Assembly: GCA_036939355.1 (NCBI GenBank)
Contig: JALLAP010000297.1
Coordinates: 1 to 20,280 of the forward strand
DNA: 20,280 nt
Source of the DNA: Thalassiosira profunda
Lineage: Eukaryota; Bacillariophyta; Thalassiosirophyceae; Thalassiosirales; Thalassiosiraceae
Direction of reading: 5' to 3'
Shown piece after piece: positions 1 through 7,549 of the stretch (positions within the stretch are counted from its first letter, which is position 1; each line of letters begins with the position of its first letter). The notes under the pieces are model-generated. The model saw only the letters and a list, made by a program, of their open reading frames with translations, searched no databases and was not told the DNA's origin. Made by a program: the position numbers and the translations under genes.

Positions 1-2259
1 CCGGGCGACGACCTCGAACCCACCGAGCATCGGCGCAACCCCTCCGCCGCGGCGGGGCCCCCGATCGGCGGCCTCCTCCCTCCCGAACTCAGGAGGTGGG
101 CGAGTGACGATTTCGTGGCCCGCACAGATGCAACTTACGACGACGACAATGGTATCGATGAAGACGATGAGACGGAAGTGCCGCGGATCATAAGATACGA
201 TCACATCACCAACGGGGAGGCTGACAAGTCTGAAAATAATAATAGAAGAGCCAGCCGTCAGTCGAGCAGCGTCAGCGTCCTCACGGCCGATGTGGAAAGG
301 GAATCGCTCCTGACATCAGGTTCGAGGCAGTCGATATTGAAGCATTCCCACTATTCGACCATGGCGAGCCAGGGCGAGGCAGCGGCGGCCCCGGCAACAG
401 TGGAGGCAGGCCGACGAACTTCGTGGAACCTCAACGAGGACGAGGAAGAAGAGAGTGCATCCCTCCGAAATGGCTCTCTGCGCTCCCTACGCTCGATGTT
501 CAGCACCCTCTCGGATCGCCGCCGGAGCGAGACGGCGGTTGTGGCCCCCGATGACGTGTCGCTGCCTCCCAGGACGCTCCTCCTGGGGTCCTCCAAACTG
601 AATGCGTCGATACGAATGAAGGAATTGCGGGCCGAAACGATGAGCGTGCGCAGCCGGGGCGTGAGCTGGAACAAGGGAGACGATTCCGATGAAGAAGGCG
701 CGTTGGGCACGGCCCGAACACTGAAGGAGATTGAAACAGAGTATCTGACCAAGACGCGCACAACATTTTATAATGACGCTGTGAATTTTGCGGAGGGGAC
801 GATACCGCAATCGATCGTTATTGGATTGTGCATTGGCAGCGTTTGTGGGCTGGTGGCATATGTCTACTACTCGGTGCTCGACTACTTTTTGGAACTGATT
901 TGGCAGGTCCTCCCCGAGCACTTTGTGGTGAACAAATGGCCGGATCATCTGCATTGGCTGTGGATTCCGTTGGTCACATTCAGTTTGAGTCTATGCTGTG
1001 GCCTATCGGTCTTCATACTGGGCGAGCCGGGAGATTTGGCTTACACCATTCAGTGCGTCCACGAAAAGGGATACAAAGGAACGCATCACATTATTCCAAT
1101 GACTGTTTCGAGCCTCTTTACCATCCTGGCCGGTGGAAGTTTGGGGCCAGAAGCGCCGCTTGTGGCCATCTGCGCAGCCACCGCTGGATTTATGTCCAGA
1201 AGAGTGTTCAAGCAGCGCAATCGCAATGTGGTGCGAAAGCACACCTTCATGGGTATGTCCGGTGCGCTAGCGGCTTTCTTTGGAGTGCCACTTGGTGGCT
1301 CAATCTTCGCCTTAGAGGTCACGTCCCGGTTTGGAGTCGAATACTTTGAGCATCTCATCGAAGCCATCTTTGCGGGCGAGGTCTGCGTGATGGTATTTCG
1401 GAGCATCGCTGGCTTGCCCCTTGGGGCAATATGGCAAATATCACCCTCGCCTCTCACTGAGACCGAACCGTACATGATCGCATTGGGCGCTGCAATTGGA
1501 TTGCTTGGCGCCGGATTGGCGTTCGTCTGGGCCAATTTTCACTGGCGCCTTCTCGACGCCTTTCGCAATTTGTGTCTGCTGGACGACGAAAACATGCTGG
1601 CTGTGCCGCGAGTTATGGTCGGTGCGGTTGGCATCGTTGCAATTGGTGTGCTGGTGCCACACACACTCTTCTGGGGAGAATTTGAGATCCAAGCCCTGGC
1701 CACGCTGTCTCCCGCCTCCGAGCTACCCCATGTTTGGCCTGCATCCGGACTGATTGGATTCGAGATGGACTCCTGCGTCAACTGCATCATCGTTGGCTTT
1801 TCCAAGCTGATGGCCATATCCTTCACCGTCGCAGGAGGATTTCGGGGAGGCTACATCTTTCCCTTCTTTGCGGCCGGGGCTGCCTTTGGTCGTGCCCTCT
1901 GCTTCGTATTTCCAGAGATATCATCCTCGATTGCCACGCTCTGCTTCGCAGCCGGGGTCAATGTGGCAATCACGAGGACATCCGTCGCAACCTCATTGAT
2001 CTTGACGGCTCTCTCTGGCGAGCAGTGCGCCTTGCCCGCTGTGCTGGCAGCCTCCGTCGTCAGCTTATTTGCGACCGGCTATGTACCGTTCATCAAGTCG
2101 CAGATCGCTCGCAGCGATATCGATTTCTCCCTCTACTACCGACAAGGTCAGCAGCCGAGGCTTCAGGATTCATTTAGATCGACTGACGGGACAGGGACAA
2201 AGCCACCATCTTCGCTGGGTATCAGCATGAACGAAGGAGTGCAAGCTGCCGCTCCATAA
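1..2259 (+). CDS. ClC-family chloride channel/transporter, 5' end beyond window
   Basis: Voltage-gated chloride channel (ClC) family membrane protein moving Cl- or another anion. The frame is open from base 1 to the TAA at 2257–2259 (752 codons). The first in-frame ATG is at 361, and the acidic, Ser/Arg-rich sequence before it reads as coding, so the true start probably lies left of the window. A GTG at 115 is not credible as a eukaryotic start. A soluble N-terminal region precedes roughly ten hydrophobic segments from about base 800. Family signatures: GGSLGPEAPLV at 1132–1164, matching the GREGP region with the gating Glu kept at 1150–1152; GVPLGGSIFALEV ending at 1320; and GGYIFP near 1846–1863, matching the third anion-binding motif. 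The usual GSGIP is replaced by GEPGD near 1024. The residue after the Glu of FALEV is Val, where H+/Cl- exchangers carry the proton Glu; this suggests a channel-like protein (inference). No CBS domains follow. It converges on the next gene. Confidence 0.9.
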   Translation, partial: PGDDLEPTEHRRNPSAAAGPPIGGLLPPELRRWASDDFVARTDATYDDDNGIDEDDETEVPRIIRYDHITNGEADKSENNNRRASRQSSSVSVLTADVERESLLTSGSRQSILKHSHYSTMASQGEAAAAPATVEAGRRTSWNLNEDEEEESASLRNGSLRSLRSMFSTLSDRRRSETAVVAPDDVSLPPRTLLLGSSKLNASIRMKELRAETMSVRSRGVSWNKGDDSDEEGALGTARTLKEIETEYLTKTRTTFYNDAVNFAEGTIPQSIVIGLCIGSVCGLVAYVYYSVLDYFLELIWQVLPEHFVVNKWPDHLHWLWIPLVTFSLSLCCGLSVFILGEPGDLAYTIQCVHEKGYKGTHHIIPMTVSSLFTILAGGSLGPEAPLVAICAATAGFMSRRVFKQRNRNVVRKHTFMGMSGALAAFFGVPLGGSIFALEVTSRFGVEYFEHLIEAIFAGEVCVMVFRSIAGLPLGAIWQISPSPLTETEPYMIALGAAIGLLGAGLAFVWANFHWRLLDAFRNLCLLDDENMLAVPRVMVGAVGIVAIGVLVPHTLFWGEFEIQALATLSPASELPHVWPASGLIGFEMDSCVNCIIVGFSKLMAISFTVAGGFRGGYIFPFFAAGAAFGRALCFVFPEISSSIATLCFAAGVNVAITRTSVATSLILTALSGEQCALPAVLAASVVSLFATGYVPFIKSQIARSDIDFSLYYRQGQQPRLQDSFRSTDGTGTKPPSSLGISMNEGVQAAAP

Positions 2260-2313
2260 ACTAAACTCCTTTCACCCGGTACAAAGCATCGTAGGCAGTG
2301 CTCGTCCGCAACG

Positions 2314-3819
2314 TCACATCGAGTTGATGTAATCTGCATACGTTGTCACTAGCGACCTATCCTCGTTGCTCCTCGCCTCTTCGTTTGCATCCAGAATCAG
2401 CTCCAGCTGCCTCCGCAATCTCTCGGCCAGCACGATCCGATCAGCCGTCCGCTCCCGCCTCGTGCCATGCCGCCCGCGTCGTTTTCCCCAGCGCAAGAGC
2501 AGCTTCTCCTGCTCGTCTTTCGAGAGCTTCTCCCAAGACGTGTCTGACGAGGATGGCAGAGGCGAAAATTCTGGCATGAATGCATTTGCCTCGTCGTCGT
2601 CGCATTTGGATATCGAGGAAGAAAGCGACCAAGCCAGGGAGGCGGTGAGAGATTGCCTTCCACCAGTACTCATAGCACCGGCATCATCTGCGGTTGCAAT
2701 CGAGGACAAAGTGTCTCTCCATTTCTCCTTGCATTTGCGTAATTCGCCCGTCAACGTGTGCCGCTTGTGCAACGAACACCTCTTTCGCAGTGCAGATTCC
2801 AACGTGAGGATTTGCCCTCGCAGGTGAAAGAGGTCTTGCAAAGTGGACACTGGAGCAGGGATTGGTATGTTGCTGATGGATATTGCTGTATCGTCTGATT
2901 TGGTGCATGCATATTGTTCTTGTTTGTGCAGCCACTCAAGCATCGCCTGCTCTAAATCCTCCAGAAATCTCTGTGGGGCAATCACTTCCACTGTTGGAGC
3001 TTCGGTATCGATTTGTGCTTCACAATCTTCCCTAGCTTCGATTGTTGTTGCATTTGTGTCATCTGCAATGATTTCCGTTCCCCCCTCTCCATCGCTCTTC
3101 TCTTCCTGCCGCTGCAAATACTGCCGTTTCCGCGCTGCCCGCGATTTCTTCTTCCTTCCCTTCTTTTGGTCCTTGTCCCTCCCGCCTCCCTGCGGCTGGA
3201 ATCCGTTATCATCGGCAAAGTTGCGAAGTACCGAGTTGAACACAGTCCTGTCGCCTGCCCACGCCGCACTTCTGCATCGCCACGCCAGCTCCTGATCGGC
3301 CGTAATTACCACCACGTGCTCCACTGTAGTATCGGGCGAGGAGAGCAGCCAGCTCACATCCCGCGCAATGATATCATCGGCCTTGACGTTTGGTCCGGCG
3401 AAGGACACGCACAGCGCCGCCCCACCACTGCTGTCCCCGTGATGGAGCAAGTGGGCGCTGCTTCTGCTTCCGTGATCGACCACGGCGATCGTCCGGCCCC
3501 GCGCTCGATTTCGCCGCTTCGTCCATATCGCCAGCCGATCGAGCAAATCGGCGTGGTCGAGCTCGAAGCCCGTCTTGCCTCGGACATTCTCGACGTCGAT
3601 CACTATTGCCACGGCAGGATTTTGGGTCAGGGCGAGCATGCGCTCGGTGATGGCGGGTGTGGTCGTTGTCTCATCATCTGATGTGGATGTTGCCGAGCGG
3701 CGCGATGGGGGTGCATCGTTGCAAAAAGGAGAGACGAAGGCCTCCACGAAGACCGGCGCTGGCTCGATGCGCCTCAGCGTCAGCGCTGCTAACAAAGCCA
3801 GCGCTCGTTTGCTGAGCAT
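2314..3819 (-). CDS. NYN/PIN-like (YacP-type) ribonuclease-domain protein
   Basis: Single-exon protein of 501 residues. Residues about 68–200 look like an NYN domain, a PIN-like Mg-dependent RNase fold. A beta strand ends in IDVENV with D75 and N78. KADDII (D148, D149) is followed by D154, and VVITADQELAW carries D175. These are the acidic positions expected in the family and are intact, so nuclease activity is plausible. The order ADD then V(V/I)TxD resembles bacterial YacP/Rae1. The remaining ~300 residues are unassigned: a Lys/Arg-rich stretch (KKGRKKKSRAARKRQ), then Glu-rich and helical segments with another basic patch (WGKRRGRHGTRRERTADR) that could bind RNA. The N-terminus has a short hydrophobic run (ALALLAALTL) and VEAFVSPF, reminiscent of the ASAF plastid-import site, but RR sits between them, so targeting is uncertain. 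The ATG at 3817–3819 is the first in frame. The RNA substrate is unknown. Confidence 0.72.
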   Translation of the reverse strand: MLSKRALALLAALTLRRIEPAPVFVEAFVSPFCNDAPPSRRSATSTSDDETTTTPAITERMLALTQNPAVAIVIDVENVRGKTGFELDHADLLDRLAIWTKRRNRARGRTIAVVDHGSRSSAHLLHHGDSSGGAALCVSFAGPNVKADDIIARDVSWLLSSPDTTVEHVVVITADQELAWRCRSAAWAGDRTVFNSVLRNFADDNGFQPQGGGRDKDQKKGRKKKSRAARKRQYLQRQEEKSDGEGGTEIIADDTNATTIEAREDCEAQIDTEAPTVEVIAPQRFLEDLEQAMLEWLHKQEQYACTKSDDTAISISNIPIPAPVSTLQDLFHLRGQILTLESALRKRCSLHKRHTLTGELRKCKEKWRDTLSSIATADDAGAMSTGGRQSLTASLAWSLSSSISKCDDDEANAFMPEFSPLPSSSDTSWEKLSKDEQEKLLLRWGKRRGRHGTRRERTADRIVLAERLRRQLELILDANEEARSNEDRSLVTTYADYINSM

Positions 3820-4386
3820 GGTGGATGGGGCCCTTGGCCGCGTTAGCTTGTGGAGGTTTGTGATGGGTGAGGGTGATGTGTGTGGGGGGGTTCGTTACCT
3901 GCCTACGCTTTCTCCAACTGGGCCCGCGGTGGCACACAGCGGGGTGCAAGCAGCCACGCCGTGGGACACCACGGACTCCAAAGAATAATCTAACATGTGT
4001 ATCCCATTTTCGGATATCTCGTAAATCTACGTAGGAATTAGTACTAAAGTACGTAGGGGTCGTATTTTCACACCGACTTTCCCGTCACACCTAAAACTCT
4101 CTCCCGGCCTCAAAAGACACCTCTCACCATGATAGAAAGCTAGCCAAAATCGGCCATAGGCGATCCCCTATTGCGTCCGCAGATCGGAAGCTCAACGGAA
4201 ATCCTCCTGGACTTAAGCTCTTGGATGCATTTGGATCCAGCCTGAGTGGTGTTTGATGAGGGCTGGGCTCAAGGGCTTCTCTAAATTGAGGCCTCCCCAT
4301 GACCCCGGGAGGGGCGGTTCTGGCCTTGACTCGACACCCCCGCCTCTTCCTTCCGCCGCCCCGCGGCTCCCTAGAGCACCGCCGCC

Positions 4387-4836
4387 ATGGCCGCCGTCGA
4401 GGACGCCCTCGCCCTCTCCGCTCCGGCGCCGTCGCCGGCCGTCACCCGCTCTCGTGGTCGCCGCCGGCGGGCCATCACGAGGGGACATGTCCTCTTCTCA
4501 CCTGCACCATCGGGGGTGCGGGTCTCCTCCCCTCTGGCGGCCCTCCTCCGCCCCCCCCGGGCGCTCACCGGCGATGGTGGCCTTCCTACCGTCGCGGGCG
4601 GTGCGGCGGCCGCGGTGGCGACGATCGACGCCACAGCGGTCGTAGATCTCTCCCCTCCAGCCGGTCAAATGGGCAGGCCGGGCCGGGCTAAGCCGGTGGA
4701 GATGGAGGTGGTGGAGGCCGAGGCGACGACGGGGACGCGGGCGAGGAGGGCGAGCGCGACGACGACGACGAGGGCGAGAGCGGCGCCGACGGATTGGACT
4801 TCGTCGGCAGCAGAGGGGGGTCTTCTTGCAACATAA
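4387..4836 (+). CDS. Doubtful hypothetical protein, Ala/Arg/Pro-rich
   Basis: An ATG in a strong context (GCCGCCATGGCC) opens 149 codons with no recognisable domain. The product is Ala, Arg, Pro and Thr rich, with its most protein-like stretch around AKPVEMEVVEAEATT near the 3' end. The reading competes with other long open frames on both strands, all explained by high GC. The acidic Asp/Glu-rich frame beside it suggests that, if a gene exists, it is spliced and does not follow this frame to the TAA. No function can be given. It could be the first exon of a low-complexity acidic protein extending to about 5010, or chance. Confidence 0.2.
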   Translation: MAAVEDALALSAPAPSPAVTRSRGRRRRAITRGHVLFSPAPSGVRVSSPLAALLRPPRALTGDGGLPTVAGGAAAAVATIDATAVVDLSPPAGQMGRPGRAKPVEMEVVEAEATTGTRARRASATTTTRARAAPTDWTSSAAEGGLLAT

Positions 4837-5240
4837 TTGACACAACAATCAGCCACGGTTCGGATCCGAGCAACGGCACGAGGAGGACGACGACCGCGTC
4901 AGCGGCCACGACGACGACGACGAGGAGGGCGACGACATCACAGAGGTCGTTTCCGACCACGAGGAGCACGTGGAGGACTCGGGGATCAATTGCAATAATT
5001 GCAATTATGTTATGTAATATGTTATGTGTATTTGCCTCCCACTGCCGCCGCCGCTGGAGCTCCAACGCCGCTACCGCCGCATCCGGAACGTCGGGAGGGT
5101 CGTCGGCCGTGGTATGTGGGCGGAGGAGGGACGAGGGGGTGGCGGCGGGGGCCTACGCCGGCCGCCGCGGCAGATAGGGCAGAACAGCTACTGGCGGCAT
5201 GTTTTTTAGGTGTGACGCTCACGGCTCCAGTTCTTCGCAC

Positions 5241-5289
5241 AGGACTTAGCAGTGCTAAGTCCTAGCTACCGTACGGAGTAGTTAGCTAG
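5241..5289. repeat. Nested perfect palindromes
   Basis: Positions 5241–5251 (AGGACTTAGCA) and 5253–5263 (TGCTAAGTCCT) are exact reverse complements around a single G. Overlapping them, CTAGCTA at 5262–5268 pairs with TAGCTAG at 5283–5289 and encloses CCGTACGG. Such stacked short palindromes are often seen at termini of non-autonomous elements; no target-site duplication could be established by eye. Confidence 0.6.
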
Positions 5290-5471
5290 GTACTTGCCCT
5301 GGTTAGGCCTGTGTACAGGAAGCCTACGCTCACATTAAGTTGTACCACTTGATTCAAAAACACTGGACTGGGAAGACCTTTGCAGGCTTCACGGCGTTGT
5401 TGATTTGCTGGATTGGCTCGCAGTGTTCCGCTAGGTTTCAATGTTGCATTGGAATGGGAGATTTGCCGGCC

Positions 5472-7365
5472 CTATTCTCCTAGCTGCGTCAATTGAGCCG
5501 CGGTGAGTTTACAAGACACCCTCCGGGCAATGCTCTGCCTCCGCATCTTACACTGGGTCACGTCGCAGTCAGCGATCTTCAACTCTAAAAGGAGCCTCTT
5601 CAGCTCCCCGCTGTCATCGTCAGAGCCAAGGTACGGGAACGACCTTTCTGCTATTGCCATGATGATTTTCTGAGACTTTGCACAATCCAGGTTGTAGTTT
5701 CGGTGCTTCAGCAATCCGACCAACTCTTGAACGAATTGCTCCTCTGTCAACTGAGCTTCCTCGTAATCTTCGGTAGCTTTTGTCGCCTTTTTGTCGACTA
5801 CCACTTCTTCTCCCGCGCCGCGGAGAGCTGAAAGCACGAGAACTAGCTGCACAAACAGCACGCCACTTGCAACCAGATACATGACGTGATGGTTCGTCTT
5901 GGCCAACAATTCTGTCGATGCAATCGGCGAAAGCAATCCAGCGACGCTAGCCGCAATCGTCGGCATGGCGATTGCTCGCGCCGTAAACTCGGTCGGGACG
6001 ATGTTTGTTAGGAATGTCGTGTAGCCAGGCCTCGTGAGGCAGTTGCCAAGGGTAAACAGCCCAAAGCCTAGACCCATTCCCAACACGGTGGTCTGTCTTG
6101 AGATGAAGATGTATGCCAGGAGGGAGATTGAGGTACCAATCTGCACCGTCCGAACCAAACCAACCTTGTTCTGCACGATATTGAACAGAAAGGCCAAGCC
6201 CAGCGCTTGGACGATCGCGCCGCATCCCAATACCAACCCCGTGAAGAAAACAGTGTCGTGCTCGGAGGCAAGGCCAAATTCGGGTTCGTACAACACCAGG
6301 GGAAGGCTCGTGACGAAGCAGCTGAAAACAGTGTTGCTGAGGAGAGATATGAGGAGGCAGACCCAACAGCGCCAATCCTTCCAGGGCCCCGGATAATCCA
6401 GCCCCTCCTCCTCCGAGATGCCGCCGAGGAGACTTGCAGATTCCCCGACTGGCTCGATATTCGCGCTCGCCCGCCGGCTTTCTGACAGCTCCTGCTCCTT
6501 CTCCGACTCGTCAATGTCCTCAATGTCCTTCTTCTCCTCGCTCAAAATCAACTGCTTCGAATCCGGGACGTAAAACAGCACAATGGGCAGTGCCAGCCCG
6601 CCGCACACCGCCGCCGACACCGCGATCGGAATTCGGAACGACTCGTACGCGTTCGCAATAAAGCCCCCCACCGTCGGGCCCAGGACGAAGCACGCCGATA
6701 CTACCGCGGGCACATATCCAATGTACTGCGGACGCTCTGCGGGGGAGAAGATGTCGGAAATGTAGGCCACCGCTACGGGCGGGGTGCCCCCGAACGATCC
6801 CCCGACGAATGAGGCGACGAGGAGGGCGGCGAACGAGGGCGCCGCCGCCTCCATCGCGTAGGCAACGGACGAGCCGACGAGCGACAGGACGATGGCGCGC
6901 TTGCGGCCGTAGACATCGGACACGCGAGGGAGCCTGGCAAAGAAGATGCATGAGGATTCGACTGCCGCTGCAACAAAATCACATTGCGTGCACATCATCA
7001 TTGTGATGATTCGTGCCGCTGCAAAAATCACATTGCGTGCACATACAAACGCACCACATATCGCTGAGGAGTGTAGCGAACGATCCCACCGAGAAGACGA
7101 GGCCGACGACGCCACGGTCGACTTTTGTGGGGGGGAAGGCGTGGGAGGTGAAAGTTGGATGAGGAATGTGAACTCAGTTGGTGCATGCACCATATCAGAT
7201 AAGCTCGAACTCACCGTCGAACGACGCGGCGTACTGCGCGAGGATGGGCACCGTTATGGATGCACCGAGATATTCAGTACCCAACGATATGAGGAGCAAA
7301 TTTGTCGCCCATTGCTTCCGCCCCCGGATGGGGAGGCGGTCGACGGGGTTGCCGAGGAGGCCCAT
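5472..7365 (-). CDS. Major facilitator superfamily transporter, 12 TM, three exons
   Basis: MFS permease of 573 residues; substrate unknown. Exons on the minus strand are 7365–7215, 7121–7047 and 6967–5472. Intron 1 is GTGAGT…AAAG (93 nt) and intron 2 is GTATGT…TGCAG (79 nt); the phases agree and join the frames. Exon 1 starts at ATG 7365 (MGLLGNP) and carries TM1 (LLLISLGTEYLGASITV). Exon 2 supplies most of TM2 (GVVGLVFSVGSFATLL). Exon 3 opens with the MFS loop 2–3 signature RVSDVYGRKRA and contains TM3–12. A charged loop lies between TM6 and TM7 (SEEKKDIEDIDESEKEQ), followed by a ~110-residue charged tail. The single open frame reading straight through from 7214 gives a nonsense N-terminus lacking TM1 and TM2 and should not be used. 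It is divergent from the shikimate enzyme across 184 bp, so a role linked to aromatic metabolites is conceivable but unproven. TetA/MFSD-like drug, sugar or anion permeases are equally possible. Confidence 0.87.
6963..7044 (-). repeat. Imperfect duplication of a 3' splice-site segment in MFS intron 2
   Basis: Read on the minus strand, 7044–7014 and 6995–6963 share ATGTGCACGCAATGTGATTT followed by TTGCAG and CGGCA, with a 2-nt insertion in the second copy. Each copy contains a complete polypyrimidine tract and AG acceptor. Only the second acceptor (exon start 6967), or the next AG six bases on, keeps the MFS frame; the first leads to a TGA. Confidence 0.8.
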
Positions 7366-7549
7366 CGTGGCGGAGTGAACAGCTGATGCTGATGTTGTTG
7401 GCAACCGAGAGATTGGCAGAAGACACGCGTCAAGCAAGGGAGAAAATCTTACATAAGGAATAAAAATACTAACTTTAGAAGTATCTTCCACGTGGAAGTG
7501 CACCTCGGGCCAACCCTGCCTCCCGACCCAGCCACTTGCAACTCCAGGC
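7366..7549. promoter_or_regulatory. Compact divergent promoter, MFS transporter and shikimate enzyme
   Basis: Only 184 bp separate the start codons of two genes transcribed away from each other. The centre (about 7440–7485) is AT-rich and the strongest motif is the CACGTG palindrome at 7485–7498. Both 5' UTRs and any core promoter must fit here, so shared regulation is likely (inference). Confidence 0.6.
7485..7498. promoter_or_regulatory. 14-bp palindrome with G-box/E-box core
   Basis: CTTCCACGTGGAAG is a perfect 14-bp palindrome with CACGTG at 7489–7494, 51 bp before the shikimate-enzyme ATG. CACGTG is the classic binding core of bHLH and bZIP dimers in eukaryotes. The long symmetric flanks make this stronger than a chance hexamer, but binding is inferred. 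Confidence 0.5.

Larger units (their letters stand above)
3820..5471. other. Long region without a convincing gene
   Basis: From 3820 to about 4250 the sequence is the likely promoter side of the NYN gene and shows no coding signal. From 4300 to 5200 it is very GC-rich with GAC/GAG and CCG runs that keep several frames open by composition. An acidic reading lies in one frame at about 4730–4820 and in another at about 4868–5010, separated by AT-rich stretches that could be introns or decay. Short perfect palindromes occur at 4027–4034, 4038–4047, 4988–5006 and 5241–5263, and an inverted pair at 5262–5268/5283–5289. From 5290 to 5471 it is probably the 3' flank of the MFS gene. A degenerate mobile element or a fast-evolving spliced gene are both possible. 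Confidence 0.5.

Noticed and set aside
115..117. GTG as start codon of the ClC gene
   Set aside because: Not a normal eukaryotic nuclear start, and the frame is open upstream to base 1.
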